NCBI RefSeq assembly: GCF_000166195.2
Contig: NZ_CM001403.1
Location: forward strand, 8,172,877 to 8,236,876
Direction of reading: 5' to 3'
Length of the DNA: 64,000 nt
Source: Mucilaginibacter paludis DSM 18603
Lineage (GTDB): Bacteria; Bacteroidota; Bacteroidia; Sphingobacteriales; Sphingobacteriaceae
Shown here: one piece after another, positions 52,611 to 60,383 of the stretch
How positions within the stretch are numbered: position 1 is the first letter of the stretch
Layout of the letters: the number at the start of each line of letters is the position of its first letter
Notes under the pieces: model-generated
What the model saw: the letters and a program-made list of their open reading frames with translations, nothing else
The model's database searches: none
Told to the model about the DNA's origin: nothing
Translations under genes and position numbers: made by a program

Positions 52611-53459
52611 CTAATTTTCGGTGTGGTCATGCCTGAACATTTCGGTCAGGTTAGCCGCGATATTTACGCTGTAATCACTGAACATCACATTCGGATGGGC
52701 CGCGATACTGAAAGCATTTTTACCGTTAAACACTTTCATGGCATCGACAAACAGGTGCACATTGCTTTGACGGTCCCTGCGTACTTTGGCGATACCGGCC
52801 GTGGTCAGGTCAATGGTGATGGTTTTGATATTATTAATGGTTGGAGCAACATAGCCGCCAAAACCGCCGATATGATACTTGAATTGCTTCTTACCGGTAG
52901 GGTCACCATTCACATCATCCGAAATAACACTGGAGTTGCCTTCCATACGGAAGAAAATATAACCTGCGTTCCAGCCCCAGTACATGCCGCCCGAATCATG
53001 GTCGCCGGTGGCCGCGGGGTCAAGAATACCCGTCCGTTTACTGATATCCATGGTACTGCGCAAGCTGTCTATGCCCAGGGTAAAGGTTAACTTGGTATAG
53101 TCACCTTCGGGCACCTTTACTTTGGCGAATCGGGTCGCCTTATCAGAGCTTTTGATCAGGAAATAGCTGCTGTCCTGTTTGACGGTATAGGTTTTACCGT
53201 CAGCCGTGCTTACCTTGATATTGCTGATGTAGTATTGCAGCATGGACAGCGAGAATTTCTCCCCGGCGGCATTGGTGTACAAGCTGGTGGTATTATCCAG
53301 CGAAAGGGTACGGTCGCCGACAATATTGTCAAACTCCACCGAAAAAGGCGCCAGGTTGGTTTCCACGAAATCCGGCGTTACGTCCGATTTTTTAGAGCAG
53401 CTTAAAAGAACCAGCATAAAGCCGGCAATGAGCAAGTAATGATATTTGAATGTTTTCAT
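52611..53459 (-). CDS. MbnP-family copper-binding lipoprotein (pair 2)
   Basis: A 282-residue lipoprotein (lipobox LVLLSCSKKS). It has a complete MbnP domain: FSVEFDNIVGDRTLSLDNTT, LSMLQYYISNIKVSTADGKT, VPEGDYTKLTFTLGIDSLRS, the signature GGMYWGWNAGYIFFRMEG with W161 and W163, and YHIGGFGG with H196. The C-terminus NLTEMFRHDHTEN carries two extra His residues not present in pairs 1 and 3. It overlaps the third MbnH gene by one base upstream and precedes the second MbnH gene by six, so two MbnP-MbnH pairs are fused in one operon. Confidence 0.92.
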   Translation of the reverse strand: MKTFKYHYLLIAGFMLVLLSCSKKSDVTPDFVETNLAPFSVEFDNIVGDRTLSLDNTTSLYTNAAGEKFSLSMLQYYISNIKVSTADGKTYTVKQDSSYFLIKSSDKATRFAKVKVPEGDYTKLTFTLGIDSLRSTMDISKRTGILDPAATGDHDSGGMYWGWNAGYIFFRMEGNSSVISDDVNGDPTGKKQFKYHIGGFGGYVAPTINNIKTITIDLTTAGIAKVRRDRQSNVHLFVDAMKVFNGKNAFSIAAHPNVMFSDYSVNIAANLTEMFRHDHTEN

Positions 53460-54553
53460 CAGTTGGGTTTACTAAGTTTGGTATCCTGTATAAAATCTGT
53501 GTCGGTCAGCGTAGCTAAAAAAGCTTTTATCGCCTGCATTTCCGGGCCGGTCATCGGAACGCCTGCCTGCCCGCCATTCTGGTAAAGCAGCGGATCGGTT
53601 GTCGGCGAAACTTTTATGCCGTTATGGTAATGCGCCAACACTTCACCGATGGTCTTGAAGCGGCCGTCATGCATATATGGCGCGGTCAGCATAATATTGC
53701 GCAAGGTGGGCGTTTTGAACTTGCCCAGGTCGGCCGGGTTATTGGTGATGCGGAAACGGCCCATAAAGATCCTTTCAAAAGCATCATTACTGAAGTCGTT
53801 GTCAATGCCATTATTATGATAGCCGTTGTCTGTAAACAATTCACCGGCATGGCAGCTGCGGCATTTAGTGTTGAAAAGTGATAAACCCAGTTGTTCCTCA
53901 CCATTCAGGCTTGTGCCGTTTTCTTTCCGGCTATACCGGTCATATTTGCTGTTGCCTGAGATCAGTGTCTGTTCAAATTGTGCCAGAGCTTTAACGATAG
54001 CCGCTGATTTGACCTCGCTGTTAAACACGGTCTTAAAACGTTGCACGTAGTCAGGTACCGCTTTCAGTTCCGCTTCCAGTTCATATAGGTTCTGGTGCAT
54101 CTCGTCCGCGCTGCTCAGCGGGCCAAAGGCCTGAGACTCCAGGTTGGTCGATCCACCATCCCAGAACAGGCCATTATTTGCCCAGGCCAGGTTGATCAGT
54201 GCCGGTGAATGGCGCTCCATGGTATTACCGGATTCCCCGATATTGCTCAGTGCCAGGCCATCGCTGAAAGCGAGATCCTGCCGGTGGCACGAGGCACAGG
54301 AAAGCTTGTTGAGCCCCGAAAGCCGGGTATCATAAAATAACATTCTGCCTAATGCGATGCCTTCTTTTGTCAGCGGGTTATCCGGATCGTTCACCACCGC
54401 CGGAAAATTAGCCGGTACGGCCAAAACGGCCGGGTGCATTGTAACGACCGGATCAGTACCGGCAACCTCGTCCTTTTTACAGGAAGAGATTGCCAGCGAT
54501 CCGATAAGCAGCAGCATGGCGGCAAAACGCGGGTATGCGTTAGCGCCGGTCAT
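53459..54553 (-). CDS. MbnH-like dihaem cytochrome c peroxidase family lipoprotein (pair 3)
   Basis: From the ATG at 54553 this gives 364 residues, with a lipobox SLAISSCKKD; a GTG one codon upstream also fits. Haem motifs CASCH (LSCASCHRQDLAF) and CRSCH (CRSCHAGELFTDNGYHNNGI) are intact, as are the family loops SPALINLAWANNGLFWDGGS and FKTPTLRNIMLTAPYMHDGR. It is more distant from the other two MbnH copies than they are from each other. It is five bases after the third MbnP gene, and its stop overlaps the second MbnP start. Confidence 0.9.
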   Translation of the reverse strand: MTGANAYPRFAAMLLLIGSLAISSCKKDEVAGTDPVVTMHPAVLAVPANFPAVVNDPDNPLTKEGIALGRMLFYDTRLSGLNKLSCASCHRQDLAFSDGLALSNIGESGNTMERHSPALINLAWANNGLFWDGGSTNLESQAFGPLSSADEMHQNLYELEAELKAVPDYVQRFKTVFNSEVKSAAIVKALAQFEQTLISGNSKYDRYSRKENGTSLNGEEQLGLSLFNTKCRSCHAGELFTDNGYHNNGIDNDFSNDAFERIFMGRFRITNNPADLGKFKTPTLRNIMLTAPYMHDGRFKTIGEVLAHYHNGIKVSPTTDPLLYQNGGQAGVPMTGPEMQAIKAFLATLTDTDFIQDTKLSKPN

Positions 54554-54558
54554 CACGC

Positions 54559-55347
54559 TTAGTTAACCGATTTTACAGTGAATACTTTGGTAGAATAATT
54601 GGTTGCTACCGAAGCCATCACGGTTGCCTGTGAAGCGCCTATGGTCGGCGTAGCCATAATATCCACGCCATCGGTGATCTTGGTCACATCAGTATTCAAT
54701 GAAATGGTTGATGACTTACTTGATCCGATATGTAAAGTTGACGGTAAAGCCAGTGTTACTGATTTGTAATTGGCATCCAGTCCGGTTTCTACGGCAATGG
54801 TTTTGACAGTAGTACCTTCCGTTACTTTTCCTTTCAGGGAAGAGAAAATATATGTGGTCGCCCACATCCAGGAAACATTGGTCATACCGTTCAGTTGGGA
54901 AAGCTCACCGGCTTGTAAGCTCAGGTTACTGTTGTATTTGGTATCTACGCCTACCGAGAATTTAACAGACTTATAATCGCCCGCCGGGATATCCGTCAGA
55001 TTGATGCTTTCCCGTTTATTGGCCGGATAGACATAAGCACTGTTGGTCTCAGCGGGATTGTTTTCTTCCATCAGGTAATAGGAATTCGGAACTTTGTACT
55101 CTTCGCCCTTGTCGTTTATCAGCACAACGTTGCTCACCCAATACCTTAATTGGGTGAAATTCCAGGTCTTACCGCTGGCGGTAAAATCCTTATTTAACGC
55201 GAAGTCCGAAGCGCCTGCTACGGCATCAAATGTAAGGGTTGCTTTGCCGGCTGTCTCAGGAACTTCAACGGGTTTTACATCGTTGTTTTTAGAGCAAGAA
55301 GTAAATAGGATGGCTGATATTGATATGATCGATAAAAATTTTTTCAT
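54559..55347 (-). CDS. Divergent MbnP-family lipoprotein (pair 3)
   Basis: From the ATG at 55347 (MKKFLSIISISAILFTSCSK, lipobox LFTSC) this is a 262-residue lipoprotein. MbnP features remain: ATLTFDAVAGASDFALNKDF, FTQLRYWVSNVVLINDKGEE, SYYLMEENNP and IPAGDYKSVKFSVGVDTKYN. The signature is altered to NVSWMWATTYIFSSLKG (W160 and W162 kept, Gly-Tyr changed), and the FHIGG His is replaced (AVETGL). It also has a serine-rich C-terminal strand region. It may bind copper differently or be a partner without a copper site. It is first of the MbnP/MbnH run in the right operon. Confidence 0.85.
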   Translation of the reverse strand: MKKFLSIISISAILFTSCSKNNDVKPVEVPETAGKATLTFDAVAGASDFALNKDFTASGKTWNFTQLRYWVSNVVLINDKGEEYKVPNSYYLMEENNPAETNSAYVYPANKRESINLTDIPAGDYKSVKFSVGVDTKYNSNLSLQAGELSQLNGMTNVSWMWATTYIFSSLKGKVTEGTTVKTIAVETGLDANYKSVTLALPSTLHIGSSKSSTISLNTDVTKITDGVDIMATPTIGASQATVMASVATNYSTKVFTVKSVN

Positions 55348-55531
55348 GATGAATAAGTATAATAGCGGAAGCATGCATTTGCAGCTTCACGTAAAAATCG
55401 GTGAAATGAGGTACGCCCAAACAAGGCATACCTGTGTAAGTAATAATAAATGCTTGATAATAAATGTGGAGCGCGCGCATGGTTAGCCTGCCCGCGCAAA
55501 AAATACAGGGGAGGTCAACAGCGCATGTTAC

Positions 55532-55900
55532 TTACGCGCGCGGAGGCTGAAAAATAGTGGAGGGCCGGTCAGTTATACCGGGCGTTAATGACGGTGGGTA
55601 TTCCGCTTTGATAACTTCGGCAATGAAAGTAAGTGTTACAGGTTCGGCAGGTAAATTTTCCTGATAGCGGCTTTTTTGCTCCTGTTGTTCTTGTTTCTTT
55701 TCCTTTTCTTCCGTCTGCTTCAGCTTTTTCATCAGGTAGCAGTGACCGTTACAATGCATCCAGGGCCTGGATTTATTGATACAAAGGGTTTCAGTGATAT
55801 ACTTTTGGTTAACCTTGAAACCTGCATAAACAAAATACGTTGAACAGTAAGAACTGATCAACGCTGCAAGTAAACAGAAAGCTGTTATCCGGTTTCGCAT
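55532..55900 (-). CDS. Small exported Cys/His protein heading the right copper operon
   Basis: A 122-residue paralogue of the 43253 protein with the same cluster spacing: C40, H49, C50, H53, C54 in TLCINKSRPWMHCNGHCYLM, followed by KKLKQTEEKEKKQEQQEQK and the C-terminal STIFQPPRA. The N-terminus (FCLLAALISSYCSTYFVYAG) is a signal peptide or membrane anchor. It lies about 185 bases upstream of the MbnP gene of pair 3 and 61 bases after the TlpA-like gene. The two family members head two operons that both contain MbnP, MbnH and a Met-tailed lipoprotein, or a receptor. Confidence 0.8.
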   Translation of the reverse strand: MRNRITAFCLLAALISSYCSTYFVYAGFKVNQKYITETLCINKSRPWMHCNGHCYLMKKLKQTEEKEKKQEQQEQKSRYQENLPAEPVTLTFIAEVIKAEYPPSLTPGITDRPSTIFQPPRA

Positions 55901-55961
55901 ATCCGGTGCAAAGCTAAGTGTTTACAAAGTAGGGCGCAAGTTGAATTATTTATTAATTAAG

Positions 55962-56435
55962 TCAATCCGCGTCAATAATTGAAACCAGTTCCTCGTAACT
56001 AAGCGGCCTATTATAAAAGGCGCGGTTGTTTTTACGGGGTTTGATAATCAATGTAGCCGGTAATGACCCGGTCCATTTGCTGCTGATCGCAGATAGATAA
56101 TCGGCTGGCTCCTCATCTAGCAGGTAGAGATCATCTGTTAGATGATATTTTTTAACAAATGCACTGATATAACTTAAATCCTTTTTTCTTAGATCAGTAC
56201 TGACCAAAATAACCCTAACCGGTTTTATAAAGTTGTGCTTTTTTAATTTTTCAAAGGATGGAAGTTCTTTAATGCAAGGTGAACACCAGGTTGCCCAAAA
56301 ATTCACGACATAGGTTGTATCCTCACCTTTTTTAAATCGGGAATTTAGTTGATTGGAAGTTATAATCTTTACTTGTTGCGCATAACCTAACATTGAAGTC
56401 GCAGCACTAAACAACAAAAGGACTAACTGTCTCAT
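55962..56435 (-). CDS. TlpA-like periplasmic thioredoxin
   Basis: From the ATG at 56435 (MRQLVLLLFSAATSMLGYAQ signal peptide) this is a 157-residue thioredoxin-fold protein. The active site is NFWATWCSPCIKELPSFEKL, and VRVILVSTDLRKKDLSYISA and GSLPATLIIKPRK (cis-Pro segment) follow. TlpA-type proteins reduce disulphides in the periplasm, including the Cys pair of SCO proteins and apocytochromes c. It lies just upstream of the Cys/His gene on the same strand, at the right edge of the copper island, so it may keep SCO and Cys-rich proteins reduced. Confidence 0.88.
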   Translation of the reverse strand: MRQLVLLLFSAATSMLGYAQQVKIITSNQLNSRFKKGEDTTYVVNFWATWCSPCIKELPSFEKLKKHNFIKPVRVILVSTDLRKKDLSYISAFVKKYHLTDDLYLLDEEPADYLSAISSKWTGSLPATLIIKPRKNNRAFYNRPLSYEELVSIIDAD

Positions 56436-56889
56436 ATTTAATAGTGCAATTCTACGCAAATTGTTGAATTTTCAGTAATTCAATTGATCTTTAGTCCACT
56501 AAACTTTATAAGCGAAGACATCTGAACATTCATTAATTAAAAGAGAGTATTGAATTCTTGAATACATTCAAATTATGAATAATAACTTTACAACTAACAA
56601 TGTAAAAATTAAGACGCATGTTAAAGGTAAAACAACCACAGGTTTGCAATTTCTTATAAATTGACTATACTGATTTTTTGATACAAAACATATCAGATAA
56701 AATTCATGAATCTTATCGTTTACGATATTTCCTGATAGTTGACAATGCGTCAAATTCCGGTTAACTATTTATAAATCAAAGCTATATTGAAATGAAGGAT
56801 CCCGAACCTTTTAATGAAATTAATCAAATAAATTAGAGTGCTGAAAATTTAAAAGATTTTTGAAACACACGGAAATTAGCTATATTTGC

Positions 56890-57008
56890 CTTAACAATTA
56901 GAGTAAACTTGCTGAATGCGTCATTCGTAGAGTAAGGAACTTTTTAAAATGTAAATTACTGATAATAAGCACATAAGAGGTAAGGTTCTGAACCATAGCT
57001 CTCCGCCA
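56890..57008 (+). repeat. Right copy of ~110-bp imperfect direct repeat, ending in a tRNA-Ser-like tail
   Basis: Aligns along its length with 28395-28503 on the same strand; the exact block TGCGTCATTCGTAGAGTAAG is at 56917-56936. Its end reads GGTTCTGAACC-ATAG-CTCTCCGCCA, close to the T-arm and 3' end of serine tRNAs (CTCTCCGCCA), and a strong terminator follows ten bases later. No intact tRNA is present, since the T-loop TTCRA pattern and the 5' part are missing. It may be an attachment-site remnant. Confidence 0.65.
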
Positions 57009-57017
57009 GAAAAAAAA

Positions 57018-57048
57018 AAGCCTCATGCTAAAAGCGTGAGGCTTTTTT
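57018..57048 (+). terminator. Strong rho-independent terminator after the right repeat
   Basis: AAGCCTCATGC (57018-57028) and GCGTGAGGCTT (57034-57044) form an 11-base-pair stem (one G-T pair) with a five-base loop, followed by TTTT. No protein gene on the plus strand ends before it, so an RNA gene or a lost tRNA is the natural owner. Confidence 0.9.
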
Positions 57049-57215
57049 ATTGGAAAATGTCAAATACCCCCACGAAAGGATCGCCAGATTACGGGGTAGT
57101 TTCATGGCTTAAATTGTGGTTATCTAAGATTGAATTGTTTTCAATGATTATACAGGCCGTCTATTTGCAACGAATAAATAGAGTTATAACACTGGGAAGA
57201 TGTTATTTTTGATCC

Positions 57216-57794
57216 ATGAGCCATGAATTGATCCTTAAAAATATCCTGAAGCACATTGATCTGAACGAAGAGGAAACTACCCTTTTTCTATCACTGATCA
57301 AGTTTAAAAACGTAACCAAAAAAACGTTGCTTTTGAAATCTGGTGAAAATTGCAAATACATCAACTATGTTCACAGCGGCGTATTACGGGCCTATCATTT
57401 AGATAAAGAAGGAAGGGAGTCAACAATTATGTTTGCAGCACCGGATTGGTGGGTAACAGATATGTATTGCTTTTTAAATGGCAAGCCTGCCATGATGTAC
57501 ATCGAAGCTTTAGAGGATAGTGGCATCATTCAGCTGAGCAAAGAACACCTTGAAAAACTATTTTATAAGGTACCCAAATTTGAGAGATTTTTTAGGATAC
57601 TGATGCAAAATGCTTACACCAGGGAGCAATTAAGAGTAATTGAAAACCTGTCCTTAACCGCTGAGGAGCGTTATGAGAGTTTTTTAATTAAATATCCTCA
57701 CATTGCCAAACTTGTAGCTCAAAAACAGATTGCATCCTATTTAGGAATTACCCCCGAGTTTTTAAGTGCCATCAAAAAAAACAAGAAAACTTAA
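57216..57794 (+). CDS. Crp/Fnr-family transcription regulator
   Basis: A 192-residue regulator. A cyclic-nucleotide-binding fold occupies residues 10-130 (LLKSGENCKYINYVHSGVLR; FAAPDWWVTDMYCFLNGKPA; ALEDSGIIQLSKEHLEKLFY). The C-terminal winged helix is short: LTAEERYESFLIKYPHIAKL and QKQIASYLGITPEFLSAIKK is the recognition HTH. No four-Cys iron-sulphur ligand set is present, so it is not an oxygen-sensing Fnr itself. The Bacteroidota subgroup usually regulates nearby genes. It is followed by the DUF4406 and Nudix genes, but it is not linked to the Fnr-like boxes by anything visible. Confidence 0.9.
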   Translation: MSHELILKNILKHIDLNEEETTLFLSLIKFKNVTKKTLLLKSGENCKYINYVHSGVLRAYHLDKEGRESTIMFAAPDWWVTDMYCFLNGKPAMMYIEALEDSGIIQLSKEHLEKLFYKVPKFERFFRILMQNAYTREQLRVIENLSLTAEERYESFLIKYPHIAKLVAQKQIASYLGITPEFLSAIKKNKKT

Positions 57795-57857
57795 TATACC
57801 TTATTTTTTTACTAAAGGCCATTACTTTACTTAGCAAAAATTAAGGATATATAAACT

Positions 57858-58223
57858 ATGCTCATATTAATTGCAGGACCGTATAGAAGCGGCACCGATG
57901 ATAACCCCGAATTAATGCGAAAAAATTTAGACCGGCTGGAAGCGGTTGCATTGCCATTATTCAGGAAAGGACATGTTCCAATGATTGGGGAATGGGTTGC
58001 TTTGCCACTGATTAAGCTGGCTGGCTCCACCCAAACCGGCGATGAGGCTTGGGAAGCAATCCAATATCCTGCCGCCCACCGCCTTTTGGAAAAGTGCGAT
58101 GCTGTATTCCGTATTCAGGGTATTTCTAAGGGAGCAGATGAAGATGTTAGAATTGCCACAGAAAGAGGCTTAAAAGTTTATTATCAATTGGATGAGGTAC
58201 CCGATGCAAACGGACAACATTAG
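57858..58223 (+). CDS. DUF4406-family protein (deoxyribosyltransferase-like fold)
   Basis: A 121-residue cytoplasmic protein. LILIAGPYRSGTDDNPELMR at the start and GDEAWEAIQYPAAHRLLEKC with DAVFRIQGISKGADEDVRIA match DUF4406, related in fold to nucleoside 2-deoxyribosyltransferases (the AGPYR phrase forms the nucleotide pocket). Its reaction is unknown. It overlaps the Nudix gene by about 20 bases, so the two are co-transcribed; both are nucleotide-related, which suggests a salvage or house-cleaning role. Confidence 0.8.
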   Translation: MLILIAGPYRSGTDDNPELMRKNLDRLEAVALPLFRKGHVPMIGEWVALPLIKLAGSTQTGDEAWEAIQYPAAHRLLEKCDAVFRIQGISKGADEDVRIATERGLKVYYQLDEVPDANGQH

Positions 58224-58785
58224 GATTTTAAAAACGGAGATACTGTCCGATAATTGGTACACGCTTCGAAAAATCACCTATGATTGTTTATTGAAAGATG
58301 GTACATGGCGAACACAAAGCAGGGAAGCCTATGACAGGGGAAATGGCGCTACCATATTATTATATAATAGGGAATTAAGATCTGTTATTCTGACCAAACA
58401 GTTCCGGCTGCCGTCTTATATCAATGGCAATCCTACAGGCATGCTCATTGAAAGTTGTGCGGGCCTTTTAGAGCTGGATAATGCAGAAGCGTGCATCAAA
58501 AGAGAAACAGAAGAAGAGACAGGTTACCATATTTCCAGGGTCGAAAAGATATTTGAAGCCTATATGTCGCCAGGTTCTGTTACAGAAATCTTGCATTTTT
58601 TTATTGCGGAATATGCAAGCGATATGAAGGTAAGTGATGGCGGAGGGCTTGCACATGAACAGGAGGATATTGAAGTTTTGGAAATGATGTTTGATTCCGC
58701 TTTAAAAATGATTGACACGGGTGAGATTAAAGATGGCAAAACCATCATGTTACTGCAGTATCTTAGGCTGAAGAAAATTCTCTAA
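58204..58785 (+). CDS. NudK-like Nudix hydrolase
   Basis: From the ATG at 58204 (MQTDNIRILKTEILSDNWYT) this is a 193-residue Nudix enzyme; an ATG at 58192 is possible. The Nudix box is ESCAGLLELDNAEACIKRET then EEETGYHISRVEK, matching the NudK pattern (AGLLDxDxPExCIxxE), in which GDP-mannose is hydrolysed to GMP and mannose 1-phosphate. YMSPGSVTEILHFFIAEY after the box is also NudK-like. ADP-ribose is an alternative substrate. It overlaps DUF4406 upstream. Confidence 0.9.
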   Translation: MQTDNIRILKTEILSDNWYTLRKITYDCLLKDGTWRTQSREAYDRGNGATILLYNRELRSVILTKQFRLPSYINGNPTGMLIESCAGLLELDNAEACIKRETEEETGYHISRVEKIFEAYMSPGSVTEILHFFIAEYASDMKVSDGGGLAHEQEDIEVLEMMFDSALKMIDTGEIKDGKTIMLLQYLRLKKIL

Positions 58786-58868
58786 GGAGCCTTACAATGC
58801 TGGAATAGATGGAAAATGATTTGCGATTTCCTGCATTGAAGATTGTATATCAACAGTTTTTAAATTGG

Positions 58869-60284
58869 CTACCAAACCAATGTATTCATTGATTTGGGTA
58901 AAAGGCTTATAACAACAGACTTTCCGTTCGATATGATTTTCACATTTTTGTTTTTTTCTTCCGCATTCATGATCATCAGTACTTTATTTCCGTTAGGGTC
59001 AAGGAATGCGAGATGATCCTTTTGAGCAGAAGACTTTAGCAAATACGATCCGGGCAATACATAATGGCTAAGGTGTTTCATCAAATAAAATTCTGGGTTA
59101 TATTTAATTTCGCCGCTGCGCTTGTTTACTGATATCAGGGCATTCTGGACCCATCCCCAGCTACTTCTGCCGGTTTCATCAAGAACCATATTCCAGTACA
59201 TATAGCTGCTGGCGCCATTGCTTATATAATGGTGAATTAATGACCATGTGTATTCTAATGATCCCCAATTGTTTTCACCATTGCCACATTCGGATTCCGT
59301 TTGCATAATGGGCATATCTGGAAACTCATGATGTATTGTTTTAATTTGATGCTTAGCATCCCATTGAAAACCAATACCACGGATGAACGATGCCGCATTT
59401 TTATCATTCAATACGGTTCTTGTATAATTTGCATCAGATGTGTTGACTGTACCGAGCCAAATTTCTGTAGCTATCTGTTCCGATTTGAATTGGGGGCCAA
59501 TAAATTTACCTATAAAATAGGCCAAATCCTCCGGTCGCCAGGTACAGCTTGGCCACTGCGGCGTATAGACGATTTCATTTTGAACACATAACCTGCCGAT
59601 TTTAATACCCTCGTTTTTATACGCCTGGATAAATTTGGATAAATAAAGGCTATAGGCATTTAAATATTGATCTTCCATTTTAAAAGCCGTTGCGTTGTTA
59701 CCGATATGCCTTTCGGGAGCCATGTCAGAAGCATATTGTTCAGGGCCTCCTGCATTCATCGAATAGTGGTTATTTACTTTCATCCAGGCAGGAGGGCTCC
59801 ACGGAGACGCCCAGATTTTCAATTCAGGTTGAAGCGCTAATGCGGCTTTGATATAGGGTATTAAAATATAGCGATCCCGGTCGATGTTGAAGTTTCGCAT
59901 TTTAAAGTCGCCAGGAACATCATCAAAGGAATAATAGCTGAAAGAATAATCATTTGAAGCGACGGGTATTCTGCAAAGAGTAAAATTGGCGCCTTCTTTT
60001 AAAAACAGATTTCTGAGAATTTCATCTTTTTTATTAGAAGGAAGGCCCTGCAACACCTCCCAGCCTTTTTCGTTAAAGCAGGCTCCGAAGCCCTCCATTT
60101 GCTGTTTTTTTTGATCGGGGTTGATCACTATATCGGCTTGAGCTGTGTCGTTGTTATTAAAGCTTAATTTTTTATTCTCTACCCAATGCTTGTCAACAGT
60201 TGACGAAATCCAATTTATCTTCTGGGCGCTTACTGTTTCCGATAAAATAATAGTGGGAATTACCAAAAGCACTTTTAAGTTCAT
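58869..60284 (-). CDS. GH30-family glycoside hydrolase
   Basis: From the ATG at 60284 (MNLKVLLVIPTIILSETVSA signal peptide) this gives 471 residues; longer in-frame starts at 60335 and 60383 exist, but their N-terminal extension is not signal-like. The (beta/alpha)8 barrel of GH30 shows MEGFGACFNEKGWEVLQGL, KIWASPWSPPAWMKVNNHYS, the acid/base Glu in RLCVQNEIVYTPQWPSC and the nucleophile Glu in MPIMQTESECG. A C-terminal beta domain ends SLLPKSMNTLVW. Members act on beta-1,6-glucans, beta-xylosides or glucosylceramides; the substrate is open. It should be periplasmic or secreted. Confidence 0.9.
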   Translation of the reverse strand: MNLKVLLVIPTIILSETVSAQKINWISSTVDKHWVENKKLSFNNNDTAQADIVINPDQKKQQMEGFGACFNEKGWEVLQGLPSNKKDEILRNLFLKEGANFTLCRIPVASNDYSFSYYSFDDVPGDFKMRNFNIDRDRYILIPYIKAALALQPELKIWASPWSPPAWMKVNNHYSMNAGGPEQYASDMAPERHIGNNATAFKMEDQYLNAYSLYLSKFIQAYKNEGIKIGRLCVQNEIVYTPQWPSCTWRPEDLAYFIGKFIGPQFKSEQIATEIWLGTVNTSDANYTRTVLNDKNAASFIRGIGFQWDAKHQIKTIHHEFPDMPIMQTESECGNGENNWGSLEYTWSLIHHYISNGASSYMYWNMVLDETGRSSWGWVQNALISVNKRSGEIKYNPEFYLMKHLSHYVLPGSYLLKSSAQKDHLAFLDPNGNKVLMIMNAEEKNKNVKIISNGKSVVISLLPKSMNTLVW

Positions 60285-60383
60285 CTTCTTCAATAACAAT
60301 TGCTGAAGATTTTTAAAAAACACAAACGGTATCATATTATAAATTATTAAGGTGTTAGCCTGGTGAAATTTGGCTTTAGGCAT

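Larger units (their letters stand above)
56460..57215. other. Long non-coding region at the right edge of the copper island
   Basis: About 755 bases. The left part (56460-56860) is AT-rich; a 61-codon minus-strand frame there starts at TTG and has no family likeness, so I do not call it a gene. The right copy of the long direct repeat, its tRNA-Ser-like tail and a strong terminator follow. The last 165 bases are the upstream region of the Crp/Fnr gene; a TATTTTTG (-7-like) lies five bases before its ATG. Confidence 0.6.

Noticed and set aside
52623..53090. Plus-strand frame of 155 codons over the MbnP gene
   Set aside because: Antisense shadow; the MbnP signature is intact on the other strand.
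34319..55347. A full methanobactin biosynthesis locus
   Set aside because: No mbnA-like precursor, MbnB or MbnC was found; only MbnP/MbnH-type partners are present. The Cys/His small proteins do not resemble MbnA.
56568..56753. Small hydrophobic minus-strand protein
   Set aside because: It starts at TTG in AT-rich DNA and has no recognisable family or operon context.
56985..57008. Functional tRNA-Ser gene
   Set aside because: The T-loop consensus, anticodon arm and 5' acceptor strand are missing; only the 3' tail resembles a tRNA.
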